This document shows positions 46,968 to 58,515 of a DNA stretch of 64,000 bases, piece by piece. Position numbers and translations under genes: made by a program. Positions within the stretch are counted from its first letter, which is position 1. Every line of letters begins with the position of its first letter. Source of the DNA: Cubamyces lactineus (taxonomy: Eukaryota > Basidiomycota > Agaricomycetes > Polyporales > Polyporaceae). The notes under the pieces were generated by a model. The model was not told where the DNA came from, searched no databases, and saw only the letters and a list, made by a program, of their open reading frames with translations. The stretch spans positions 372,001-436,000 of the forward strand of contig JACDTU010000019.1 in assembly GCA_022376465.1 (NCBI GenBank), given 5' to 3'.

Positions 46968-49900
46968 TCACGCGACACTCCCACCGTGGTGACCTCCATG
47001 GCCGTTCGACATGACCGGGCCCAGCGCCTGACGCAACAACAACTCGATCCGTTCGCGATCCTCGTTCTGCTTCCGCATCTCGTCTCGCCAACGCGCCTCC
47101 CTCTGCTCATAAATAGCGTTGAGCGCACCGAGGCTACCGAGTGCGGCATCCAACGCGCGCCGGAGGTCCATGTCTCCCGGAGAGCTCGCACCAGGAGACC
47201 CATCCTCGGACGAGATAGAGCGCGAGGAGAGCCGTTCTGCGAGCGACATGTGCTGTGCCTTGCGCGCCGCGCGGCGCTCGACGGCGAGGCGCGAGAACGA
47301 GCGACGGAGATTGGCGAGCGCGGGAGAGTTCGTGAGCGTCGCGTCGCGGCGGATTGCACGCGACGTGAGCGCGTGCAGCTTCGTAGAATGGGAGGGCGCA
47401 GCGAGGAGTACGAGCGTGGTGTCCGTCTCCCTATCGAGCGCCTGGAACTACACACAGGGTGGAGTGAGCATCCATTTGCGAAAAAGCAGGAAGAGGAGAA
47501 ATGCAGGACTTACTGCTTGCACGAGCGCGTCCCAGCGCGTGTCGAACCGGCGCCTGCGCTTCTGCGGGTTGCTGACGAACGTCGGGTGGTATTCCAGGTC
47601 CAACAGGTCGTCATCCTCCCAGTCCTCCTCTTCGTCCACCCACTCCCCATCGTCCTCGCCCTCGGGCACCACTCCATTCTCGTCCCACGCACCCGTGCCG
47701 TTCCCATTGCCGTTCCCGTTCATCCCGTTCATTTCGGGCCCATACGGGTCCACGAAGTGGTCGTCTCCCGCAATGCTCGTCTCCTCTCCAGACGACAGCT
47801 CCGGGCTCGTCTCGCGGGGCTGCGTACTGTCCACACGCGGAGGCGGCTTAACCACCCGGCGCGCTTGGCGGGCGGGCAGCGGCGCGCGGACATGGCCGTT
47901 CGGCTCACGCCTCCGTATCCCGCGCCCGCGCATCGGAGGCGGCGGCAGGTTGACGGGCTGGTGGCTCGGGCTCGAACGCACGCTCGCGGCGGCCATGTGC
48001 GCATTGAGCCCTGCAGTGGTAGCGGCGGGGACGAACGCCCACGGGTTGTAGCCTGGTCCAGGGAAAGGCGTCGACGAGGGCGAGAACGCGGACTCGGACG
48101 AGGGAGGCGCGAGGCCGTTGTTGAGCGCGTAGATTTGCATCTGCAACGCGAGCTGCTCGCGGATCACCGCGGGGTTGTTCAGGTCGTAGTTCGTTGAGGG
48201 AGCCTGCATCGGCCCAGAGACGGTCGAGCGACGAATATGCGTGAACGGGTATGGGTAAGGAGACCCGATCTGGCGCGGCTCAACATCCGAGGGCGTAGCA
48301 GAGATGAGTGGCGAAGGCGAGGGAGCCGCGGTGTGACTCTGCGGAGTGGGCGGAACAGGCGCGCCAGGACGCGCGCTGGCAGAGCGCAAGAATGTGTGTA
48401 GGTAGGACGAGGTAGGATCGTCCATGAGGCTTTGCATGTCGTCAGACTGGTGCTCCGAGCCATTCCACTGATATCCAAGGCGCTGGTCTAAAATCTGCTG
48501 CAGAGGATAGAGGCGCGGGTCGTAGTACGGCTGCTGCTGCTGCTGCTGGGGGTGCTGAGTAGGCTTCGGAGGCTCGGAGTGCACTTGCTGTTGCTGCTGC
48601 TGTTGCGGGGGCGACTGCGATGCGCGCTCGCGCTGGCCATTGACAGGAGAGTCGCGTGTGTTGCTCCGCAGACTGTGGATGTTGCGTTCGAACATAGCAG
48701 GGTCGAAGCTTCGCATCCCGAGCTGGTCAGTTACGGCTCCGCGGGGCTTCTGGCGGATCGTCTTCTGGTTGTCGATGAGCGTCTGGCCGTACTGCCCATT
48801 CGACCCCGCGTACTGATTCGTGGGGCCGATGTACTGGCCGTCGCGCGTGCGTTCGGGTAGGTTCGTGGACGGCGAGCGCGGCGTAAAGCCGGACTCCGAG
48901 TCCTCGCTGCTCTTGTTCTGGGACATATGGTCGTCGTTTTCTTCGTTAAGCGTCTCGTCGTCATCTTCGTCTCGCTGGTCGTGGCGTGTATCGTAACGAG
49001 TTGCGTGCCCTTCAGGGTATATGTCGGACGACGGGGAGGGCGAGCTGTGGTGTTTCTCCGCATACTGCGGCGCGTCATTGTGCTCAAACTCATGCCCGAC
49101 GTCCTCCTCGGGCTCTTCTTGCACAGGCAGGGACCGGTCAGGCGGCCGCGTCGCCACCGCCTGCAGTGGGGGCGTGTGACTGTTCGCGAGCTTCGACGTC
49201 GCGGGCGGTGTCGACCGCGTGGCCGCTGCGTCTCCAGCTCCCACGTTCGGCACGGGCTTCCGCGTCGGCGGTTGGGTGCTCGTCTGCTGAGGCGGCGGGC
49301 CCTGCTGGTACGATTCGGGGACGTACTGTGTGTATGCTGCGGTGCGCTCTCCAGGCGAGGCCATCGGCGTCTGGTACTGCGGAGAGCCACGATACTCCGG
49401 CGTGCGCGCGTGCCCCTGGGCCTCATTGACATGCTGGGACGAGACCGTCCCGGAACGGTCGCGTGTCTTCGGGCTCTCGCGCGCTGCCTGTGCCTCGCGC
49501 TCCTTATCGCGCACCTGCTGTCGCTTCGCGGCCTGCCCGACGCTGCCGCTGTCCGAGTCCTTTGGCGAAGCACGGTCGGTCGCCCGCACGCGCTCCACCG
49601 CGGGGTCTTTCGCGGGAGCGGTCGCGGAGACGGGAACGGGAAGGGAGTCTGAGTGGCGAGGCTTGACCCGGCTCGACGCTGCGCCGCCCGCATAGGCGAC
49701 GCCGGCGGTGCCTTGGGCATGACTTGCGAACTGGCCGTGCTCCCGTTCAAACTCGGCCATGAGCTCCTCCGTGACGGCCCACGAGTCCTCCTGGTTCTGG
49801 AACTGCGTCAAGAAGGGCGCCGGGACGCGGTTTACGGGTCGCGGGTGGTGCTGGTTGGCTATCTGGGGAATGATAGGCTGGCTGTGAGCGTGCATGAGCG

Positions 49901-50186
49901 GCGGAGGCGTGCCCTGGCGATCGGGGGCACGTTCGGACTGGGTGGATTTGGGTGCTGCAGGGGAGATCCGAGAGGCGGGCGGGGGTGAGCGGCGGGACTG
50001 GTGAGAGGAGTTGGAGGTCGTCGGACTGGGCTGCTGTTGCCCCTGGGGGTACATCATCTGCCCGTTCTGGCTTGCGAGGATCTGCGAGACCGAGGGCACG
50101 CTGGGCATCGAATGGGCTTTAATGGCCCTCTGTTTCTCTCGAAACGAGGGCGAGGGGGTCATCTCACGAGGCGTTATGTTCTGCAT
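46968..50186 (-). CDS. Large polyQ, Pro/Ser-rich disordered protein, function unknown
   Basis: Two coding exons encode about 1,050 residues. The ATG at 50186 (MQNITPREMTPSPSFREKQR) lies a few bases after a CATACAG acceptor, so an upstream leader exon with an intron in the 5' UTR is likely. Most of the protein is low complexity: Gln runs (near 48531-48605), Pro/Ser/Thr stretches and acidic segments (DEEEDWEDDDLLDLEYHPTF). A basic patch SNPQKRRRRFDTRWDALVQA next to a spliced 66-bp intron leads to the more ordered C terminus: FQALDRETDTTLVLLAAPSH, ANLRRSFSRLAVERRAARKA, MDLRRALDAALGSLGALNAI and a coiled coil (NEDRERIELLLRQAL). The C-terminal quarter is the best candidate for a conserved domain. 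Possibly a transcription- or cortex-related scaffold; I do not recognise the family. Confidence 0.75.
48531..48605 (-). repeat. CAG/CTG microsatellite encoding polyglutamine
   Basis: Two runs of CTG on the plus strand (about 48531-48547 and 48585-48605) read as CAG codons on the minus strand inside the large disordered protein. Such runs change length by replication slippage. Confidence 0.7.
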
Positions 50187-53018
50187 TGGACCTGTATGGG
50201 GCGAAGGATGCGGATGAGCGTGGTGGGAACGTAAAGAGAGAAAGAAGCGTCGGACAAGAAGTCGGGATCCGGCCTCAAATAAGACAACCGCTTGATAGGC
50301 TAAGTGGTGAAGACGTAAGGGCGACACAATAAGCAGATCGTCGTGCAAGAGAGGGAATACAATATCAGGACGATCCCGCTCGGACTCTTAAAGCTCAGCC
50401 ACAGCAAGATCGATGAGATGTTGTGCCGAGTACTGGAAAGACAGAGGTCAAGTGCGAGACTGAGAAAGAGCCGGGCGGTAGTGGGTGACGACCGGGAGCG
50501 AAAAACAAAGGCCGAGTCGGAAGCGAGTGTCAGACTGTGCTGGCTACTGACCTTGTTGGCTAAGATGAGCTTGTTGTTTCCGGTTGACGGTGCGCTGCGG
50601 AGATTGGCTGGGCATTATCTAGGAGGACTCTGGGAGGCCAAAGTCGCTGGAGGGGGGGATGAGAGCGATGGCACGTCGGAAAGGATAAACACGGGGAGGG
50701 CGAGGGATCGCACCTTCATAGGATGTGATTCATTGTACTCGCGTTTCCAACGTGGCGGGCGAGTGTGCGGGTCCAAGCCTGTCCGCGCTGGTATACAACG
50801 AGGTGCAAACCCATACATGGAAAGTCATGGTTGCCTCGAGGCTGATTACCGCCAGCTCGCTCTCTTCGGTCCGGTCCCTATATTCATCCTCTCTCCCGCC
50901 AGCTGTTTCTTACGTTCATATCCGCCTTTTCTTCGCGCGACAGCTTCAGACGTCCTCATCTACCCGACTGCGTGTGCCACCGCCCCATCCGCTTCCGTCC
51001 CATCCTGCTCCCAGGCTCCAGCGCACGCTCTCCGCGCGTTGCGCGATGATGCAGTCGGCGCCGCGACACAAAGCCTAATCTTCAGATGCCTATTCGACCA
51101 TGATATCACTGATAGAACATGGCGGAGAACGCCACCACTCCGAGCCTTGCCCTGCCGACGCGCGACTGCAATAATCCGCTTAAGACGTGTCCCACAGCAA
51201 TGTTCCTAATCGAAGTGACTCGAGCGCCATCGATGCGCACGCCCCGTCCGTTGACAAGTGAGTTGATGAGTATGTGAAGGGCACACTGCTGCATGATGCG
51301 GCGAAGGTAGCAGGAACCCAAGGGCAATGGAACCTCGATCATGGTTGAAATGTACAACAACAGACCAGCAGCCCTGGAGCATGTGCATCCACAGCCGTGT
51401 AGACGGCTACAGCATGGTTAGGCGCCATACCGCTTCGCCATACACCCAGTGAACCCGCCTTCGAGCATGTTCCGTCGGTCCACATTGCAACGATCGCAAG
51501 GTGCTCTGGGAAATGACCTTCGAGTTGGAAGGAACGATGCGGGCGCTTCCTCTCAAGCGACTTCGCAAGGATACCTCGAGGTACGACCAGCAGAAGGTCA
51601 TCGGGCTTCAAGAAGCATCCCATGGAGCAGTCGCGATGCGAAGACAACGAGGAGGCTGAGAACGCTGCTGGAAGTAGCCGGCGCCATATATCGACTAGGT
51701 CCAGCGGCAAAGCGAGCGTCACGATACCCATCGCGACGGAAACCACGTCGATTACAGAGAACAAGGGAGTGGATGCCTTGAGTTACCGAGAATCTCCGGT
51801 GGACCTTTTGGCCACAATGAAATATGGCCGAAGTGACCGAGACAGCCCGAGCCATAAGAAAGCTCCAGCACTCTTTACGGTTTCAATACGGACGTCCCTC
51901 CAGTCCGGTCGCGGGACCAATCAGGGTGTTTGGAAGGGCGTACAGATACTGCGCGCGCACGGGACAGCCAGTCTGAGTCGACGATCGAGTCGCGTGTGAG
52001 ATAGACCCTCATGGAGCCCTGCAGAGCGCGCGGCTTGGCGTGCAGTGTTCCTGGACGCTGCGTCAATGTCCACGGTCTACAGAGCGAGGGAATAGCGAGG
52101 TAACAGTGAGCACAAGAGATGAATGCTTTATACAAGAGGCAGCCAAACAATCATAGCGCATGTGCCGCGTTGTAGTCGTCGCTGCTTGATTTGCCTGCGC
52201 GCGACAATGTTGTTGTTCTTCTTCCCAGAGAACCTCGTACTTTGGCAACACCACAACCAGAGATAGCCATGACAGTCAGATCTTGATGAGAACCCAGTAA
52301 CGGCCCCGGTTAGATCCGGTTTCTCCAGCTCAAGCCAACAGTCAATGAGCGACTCGAGTCTGCAGCAGTCCTCGAATTGGCGGCCGGTGCGAAATATCAA
52401 GGTGTTTGCCATTAAAGGTTCACCTTACCACGTCTGGCGGGAGGATAGAACAGCGAAAGGGATGTTTTACGACCCATCTGAACAAGAGCGAGTCCGAGTG
52501 TCAAAGCTTGGGCTGTGCGTCTCTGCGTGGCGACGGTGAGTAGACGTTGCCCGGAGATGGACGGCTTCGCGGCTACGCGCTCTCACGTACCTTGCTTTCA
52601 CGCGCCCTCTGCGGGACAAAAGCGGAGAGTGCCTAGGGCGTTGTACTCACCTGCGGCAGAGCGTGGATGTGGTACGAAGGAAAGGAGGCTGCAGCCACAA
52701 CTACGCCAGCTGTCCCCGTCATGAGGGATCGGCGGCACGGATCTGATCGAGATCCTCTGCCATTTCGCCTCCGACATGTACTATGTACACTCAAAATGTA
52801 CAGTCATCTCGGTGACTCTAACCTCTAGTAGTAGTACTAGTACGCAGGTAACCATTCATGGCCATTACGTCCGAATCAGTGCCTCTTCGCTTGCCGTGCG
52901 CGCACGCCTGGTTGACGCGGTGCACGCGATGAGGCCTTGAGGAGGCGGACTCGGAGGATCATATTGCTTCTCGGAAACAATACAACAACGCACATATTGA
53001 TCACCGGATTGGCGTACC
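50187..53018. other. Gene-poor 2.8-kb stretch
   Basis: The left part is the leader and promoter of the polyQ protein gene; a 288-codon plus ORF (50343-51209) lies antisense to that region and has no features. A 141-codon minus ORF (51339-51764) and a 64-codon plus ORF (52345-52539, ending at a GTGAGT donor-like site) are not supported by any family. The right end is the promoter of the DUF6697-like gene. Confidence 0.4.
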
Positions 53019-54912
53019 ATGGCAGCATACGATACTGAGGAGATTAGCGTAAGCATCTCGACAACTCCTGAGGCTTAATCTGCGCAGTGGACTGATACGA
53101 CCCGGTTCAATAGACAGACGAGAAACCGTCGGCATTAGAACTAGGGTCTCGAGAGCACCCGTTAGAGCTCATCGACTCTGATGATGACGTGCCAACCGCT
53201 TTACCTCGAGGGTCCAGCGATCCTCCCGTAAAAACCCAGACCCGGCCTGCACGGCGCAAGACCTATCTGGGTGTACTCGAATTGACGGATTCTGAGCCTG
53301 AAACGAAGGAGGACATCAAGCCTCTCGTCTCCTCACCACAGAGAGCTCCGACTCGGCGTGGTAAGCGCAGTCCAGCAACGCAGGGGAGGAGAGCTTCTGC
53401 AGGCTCCGAAGCAACCACGTCATCCCAAGTCGGACGAAAAGAGCGCAAAGTCGGCGAGTCTACCGGCGTAAAGAACGAACCAGTGGACTGGATTGGCGAT
53501 CGCAAGAAGTTCCGTCTTGACAATCTCGCTCTCCGGGTTGGTCTGAAGATGGAAGACCAAGTACGCGACAAGCTGGTGTTTGGCTTTCCCCCAGTGTGTC
53601 ACCGAAGCTTAGCATATGAATTTGTTTGTGGCAGGAGCTCAAGTCAGAAGAGGTGAAAATGGCCCTGGACGATATAGAGTTGCCAATGAATTGTCGACGC
53701 GACGCGGCGCTTTCCAAAGTCGAACCCGGACTGGAAGAGGTAAGTGATGCGTTGATGAGCAACACTCCTATGGAGCGTACTAGGAGCTCATCATTGTTAT
53801 TGTAGGAGCTAAAAGTGAAGGACTCGGATACAGCATTACCGTTGGTAGATTCACAGCCTACGGAGCTTGACGCAAATGCCTCCAGCCCAGCACCCAAGGA
53901 CGAGCCCTTGCCCATTACGCTGGACAATTCAGAGTTGCAAGGAGCCGTAGCTAAACTCGTAAACGTTCGTATTGTTACATCTCTCATACAATCGCTCTGC
54001 ATCTCGATCCTCACTCAAGCTTCGCACTGTCCCTCAGCCCAAAGCAGAAGTCAAGAAAGAGATGCGTCTCGACGACGAGGACGTCCTGAGGCTCCTCGAC
54101 CCCTCCGCGCTCGCCCCTTACCCAATCTCGCTCCCCATGGATCTCCGCTCAATCACCATCTCCCGCCAGAAGCTCTCCAAGCGGTACGGAGGCAGCGCGA
54201 TGGACACCTTCCCGACCCCCAGCGCGCACAAACTCTCCCAGCACGGCCGCGCGAACTTCATGTGCATCAACCTCAGCCTCTGGAACCCGAACGGGCCGCA
54301 GGTCCCCGGCCACGGCGGCCTGTTCTTCGAGGCTGGCCTGACGGAGGAGAGCTGGATGCGCGATGAGGGCGGCAGGCTGCTCGTGTACACCGTCTTCGCT
54401 AGGCTGAGGAGCAACGAATGGCTCTATTTAGGGCAGTACGAGCTGCACGCTGCTCCGAGCCTGAGCGCACAGCAGTGGTGCGCCCTCTCGCCTTACGTGA
54501 GAATCCTACATACTGCATATATCCGGGAGGCGAGATTACTGATGACAAAGCCGGACAATGTGTAGGTTCGAGCATGCTGGACAAAGAACATCTGCAAGAA
54601 GAAGTGGGGGACACGCGTACGGGCGCGCATCCATTTGCGCACCACGCTCGGTCGCGAACCGTCTCGCGAAGAAGTCGACTCTGCACAAGGTAGTTATGCG
54701 CACGTCACACCGGAGCAGATCAACGATGCCTTCGTTGCTGGTGATGAGGTATGATGGCGTCCGGCTACATGATGCGGTTGTACGACCAGTGCTAACGCGC
54801 GGTCGTGGCCAACCGCTACTGTTTACAGAGTATCCAGACGTGGTCGATGAAATGTGTCGGTTACGACGAAGACTTCCAGAGGGAAATTGTTGAACTCGCA
54901 CGCGGAGGATAG
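53019..54912 (+). CDS. DUF6697-like basidiomycete protein
   Basis: Function unknown. The ATG at 53019 opens a 30-nt first exon (MAAYDTEEIS) that joins in frame to TDEKPSALELGSREHPLELI. The N-terminal half is charged and disordered, with SUMO-interaction-like acidic patches (LELIDSDDDV, LELTDSEPET). The C-terminal domain from about 54050 resembles DUF6697: ISRQKLSKRYGGSAMDTF, RANFMCINLSLWNPNGPQVP, GHGGLFFEAGL, RLRSNEWLYLGQYELHAAPS, then after introns VRACWTKNICKKKWGTRVRA, RIHLRTTLGREPSREEVD and MKCVGYDEDFQREIVELARG. The conserved CVGYDE-FQ ending is typical of the family as I remember it. Seven or so exons. The family is expanded in mushrooms. Nuclear location is plausible from the basic patches. 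Confidence 0.75.
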
Positions 54913-55157
54913 GTTGACATCTTTGTCAGTGATGGCATCCGCACCATGCACGCTGCAGAGCAATCTCATTCTTCGACCGTCGACCTCTTTCAGTGGTGGG
55001 CCTTACAGTTGAGATCAGTCAACGACGAACTATGTCGCCGATACGTATAGTACAACTTAGTCAGAGCTCAACAGAGTGGAGGGAACTCGCGCGCCTCCTC
55101 TATGCGCAACGCAAACTCGCAAACTCGCAGACTGACTCTCACTAGCCTCAATCGACC

Positions 55158-58100
55158 TCAATCGACGTCCTCCATGCCGCCAAACGCACCATCAAACGCA
55201 CCGCCCCCGCCATTCCCGCCGAACCCTCCGCCGAAGCCGCCAAACCCGCCACCACCGCCAGCTGCACCCTGGGCTCCGAACCCGCCAAACATTCCGAACC
55301 CACCGAACCCCGCACCGCCAGCACCAGCACCGCCAGCACCAGCACCGCCAGCAGGGGGCGGAGGCGGGCCCGCGCCAGCACCTTGTGGAACGGGGATCGT
55401 GATATGCCCGGTGTAGAACGTGAACAACGGCGCAGGTGCGTGCCCGTGCGCATGCCCATGAGCGTGAGCATGTCCGTGGTGTGCATGGGCATGAGCATGA
55501 GTGTGCCCGTTCCCAGGCCCGACCGGGCCATCGGCAGCCGGTTCGAGCGGCGGAGGGGGTGTCTCAGGGCGGCTGGATGATGCGTCTGCGTCCATGTCAT
55601 CCGTTACCGTTGGTGGGGCGTACGTCCCGGGCGAGGTCGACGTTGACGCGCTGGTGCTGGATGACGTTCCCGAGGTATCTGAGGGGGACGTAGATGCAGA
55701 TGTCGACGCAGATGCAGAGGCAGTAGGGAAGCCGAAGTTGAGCGTGGATGGACCAGCACCTGGGGTCGAAGAGGCGGCGGTGGTCGCGGCATTGGCCCGG
55801 CGCTTCTGCTCCGCCTTGATCGCTGCGGCCTTCCGTTTCTGCACCTTGACGAAAGCTGAGAGGGCATCGACGGCCTCGATGAGATATTGCTTGCTAGGCT
55901 TGTCCGCGAGCCTTGCCAGTCATTCAGCCTCACAATACATGAGACCACAAATTTGTACTGACCTGCTGATCATCTCCTCGACGACGTCGCTTGTACGCAA
56001 GAACGGTAACATCACTATGAGCTCGCGGTACACCTTCAGCAGTGTAACCGAGCCGCCCTTGATAGTGAGCGCCTTGTCCGTCCAGCCCTCAAAGCGCTGC
56101 TTCAAGCGCGGCCGGAACTCCTCCCGCAAGTCCTCCAAATCCGGGTCAGACGGGTCCATCTCCAGGTAGCTCAGCTCCATCTCGTCGAGGCCCTCCATTG
56201 TGGGCATGATCGGTAGGCCCATCACCATCGCCGCAAGCGCCATCGGGTTCGGATTGTTCAGACCCGGAGTGCTCACGGCGTCGACCCAGCGCTCAATGCG
56301 GTCCTGCCGCCCCGGAGCGACCTGGCGCAGCTTGTTGATCTGCTCGATCTCCGCGCGGTTCTCCGACGTCTCAAGCAGCGAGAACGGCCCAAGGACTGCG
56401 GAGCGCACAGCCCGCGCGGTATCGAGGAGCTCCTTCTCAATGAACTCGAGCGCTTGTAATTGGTGGAATGGGTTCCTGGCCATGACCTGCACCGCAGACT
56501 GGAGCACGGGCGCGTCGCGCGCGCGCACGAGGTGCGCATGGGTCTTGAGCAAAGACGAGATCTCGTCCGTGTTGCCCTCATCTGTGTATATCTCGAGCGC
56601 CGCGGTGAAGACTTCCGGGCACGAGGTCGCGGTTTGGGAGAGGTAAGCCATCAGCTCGGCCTCAGTGGCTCGCGCGTCGGCGGAGTTCGCGATTAGCACT
56701 GAATAGAGACGTGAAGAGGGTGCGGTCTTGAACATTGAAAGCAGGGCTGATTGGACGAGCTTGCGGAATTGCGTCATCTGCGAGCTGATCTTGGGCGACC
56801 AATGCTTTGCATACGAAGGCGATGTAGTGTGAACTACACTAGGGAGCCAATCTTCGCCCCCGATGGGTAGGTCAAGCTCACTGTCTTCGTCAGTGTAGGC
56901 GTCCTCATCTTCGTCGATGTCAGACTCGGCATCGGTGGCAGTCAGCTCCTCGTCAAACTCGTCTTCGTCGGTGTCGAGGGAGACTAGAAGTAAGGAGTTA
57001 TTGCGAGGTGATATCTGCAAGCGTATCATTATCCAAACCTTTGCTGCCGCCATACAACAACTTCTCAAGGGCTGTCCAGCCCATAAGGTCTTCGATGTCG
57101 TCAAGCATTTCAGGTATCTTCTCGATGTGGCGTTGGTTGCCAGATGCGAGCATGCTCAGGAACAAGTCCCGCCAGATGAATTGCAAGACCTCCTCAACGT
57201 TGTGAGCCCCCGTGAGATCCCAAGATTTGACCACTTTTCCTGACTTTCGCTTGAGGGTGACGGGGACATACATGTTGGTGAATGCGCAGCGACACCTGTA
57301 ACGGAAGAGTGAGCTTGTGCCTCATCAATAGCACGAGCCGTATATGGGACGCTTCCGCTGCGAAGCCGCAAAGATGGGCTGCTTATTGTGCAAGTCACGT
57401 TCTCATGGTATTCTTGCTCCAATAACCAACCGTGAAGGATGAATGAGGATGTCCGACCACCGGCAGAGGCTGAATGCCGTAACGTCGGCTTGTTTGGGCC
57501 CCGCCAAGGCGGGACCGCACTCGTACACTAAGCCGCAGATATTTACGTGTACTGCAATCTCGACATCTCGCTGGGTGACGTCTAGTAACCGCAGTCGGGG
57601 TCATTTGCTACGCTGCGACCAGCACCACGGCAGCACTCACCGCACCGACAGAGTAAGGGGCATGTGCTGGCCCGCAGCAATAAACCACTTCAGATAAGGG
57701 CTAGACGACTCACCGGGCACGACCATGAGCGATCTGATCGAGCACATTCACGGCAAACAACAAGCAGCGATGCGCCCGCGTGAAGTCGACATTGTGCTCG
57801 TAAACAAGGCGCCATATGTCGTTGAGCCAAGTCGTCACGCTCTCGACGGTCTGTTCGATGAGTTCTGTGCGGTGGGAGCGTTCCCGTACGAACGATCGCT
57901 TCGCGTCGCGATGGAGCTCATCGAGGAGGGCGTTCACCTCGCGCTGCTTCGACTTGAGGTCAAGGATGGGTATGCCCGCATGCCGCCGCTGCATCTTGGC
58001 CGCGCTTGCCATGACCTTCCTGCGCTTAGACTTGCTCACATTGTTCAGCAACGGAATGAGCTGCTTCTCTATGATTACTTGCTGGACGTCCGGGGGCAGC

Positions 58101-58204
58101 GACTCATAGATTGCTGCAAATCTGGTTTGGAGGTCGATGATGAGCTTTTGTTGTGGACCGATGGGTACCTGTACGCACCGAGAGCTTGCAGTCGAGGTGC
58201 TCAT
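55158..58204 (-). CDS. Unrecognised protein with acidic middle and His/Ala plus Gly-rich tail
   Basis: Four exons give about 830 residues. Exon 1 begins MSTSTASSRCVQVPIGPQQK and is all helical (FAAIYESLPPDVQQVIIEKQ, TTWLNDIWRLVYEHNVDFTR). A 418-bp intron (57296-57713), long for this genome, joins it in frame to CRCAFTNMYVPVTLKRKSGK. Then an acidic run (SLDTDEDEFDEELTATDAES), a large helical region (MTQFRKLVQSALLSMFKTAP, FIEKELLDTARAVRSAVLGP, EEFRPRLKQRFEGWTDKALT) and ADKPSKQYLIEAVDALSAFV. The C terminus is Ser/Thr-rich, then a His-Ala repeat (THAHAHAHHGHAHAHGHAHG), then a Gly/Phe-rich tail ending FGGMEDVD. The His run could bind metal and the Gly/Phe tail resembles phase-separating domains (inference). 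Divergent from RFC1 across 311 bp. Confidence 0.75.
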
Positions 58205-58515
58205 AGTTCATAGAATGCAAATAGAAGGGGCGTAGCAGAAAGGACGAAAACAGCAGAAAGGGAATGTGGGGAGAGCTGAGAGGCGGTGGCTGAGCGCTGG
58301 ATCGCGAGCAGACTGAGAGAGCGCGGAGTCACGAATGTCACGGCCGCGTAGGTGTGACGTTCCGCGGCGCGTCGCGGTGCGCGCCACGGCGGCACGCGTC
58401 TGGACTCTGCCAGTGACTCTCAGCGCAAGGCTACCTCGTCCGCCACAACTGCTTTGCGTCTACTTTACGGACGATCATCTTTCTTGGATAGCGCGCTCCG
58501 ATAAATTGCTACCGT
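58205..58515. promoter_or_regulatory. Bidirectional promoter of the His/Ala protein and RFC1
   Basis: 311 bp between two divergent ATGs. GC-rich with no TATA box visible, so a constitutive or cell-cycle type promoter is likely. A GCGCG-rich core (58360-58400) could act in both directions. Confidence 0.45.

Noticed and set aside
48731..49750. Long ORFs on both strands (339 and 241 codons) inside the polyQ gene
   Set aside because: They are shadow frames of the GC-rich, low-complexity coding sequence of the large disordered protein.
50343..51209. 288-codon plus-strand ORF
   Set aside because: Lies antisense to the leader and promoter of the polyQ gene and shows no recognisable motif; probably chance in GC-rich DNA.
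55100..55416. Pro-rich plus-strand ORF (104 codons)
   Set aside because: It is the antisense of the Gly-rich tail of the minus-strand gene: GGN codons read as NCC on the other strand.
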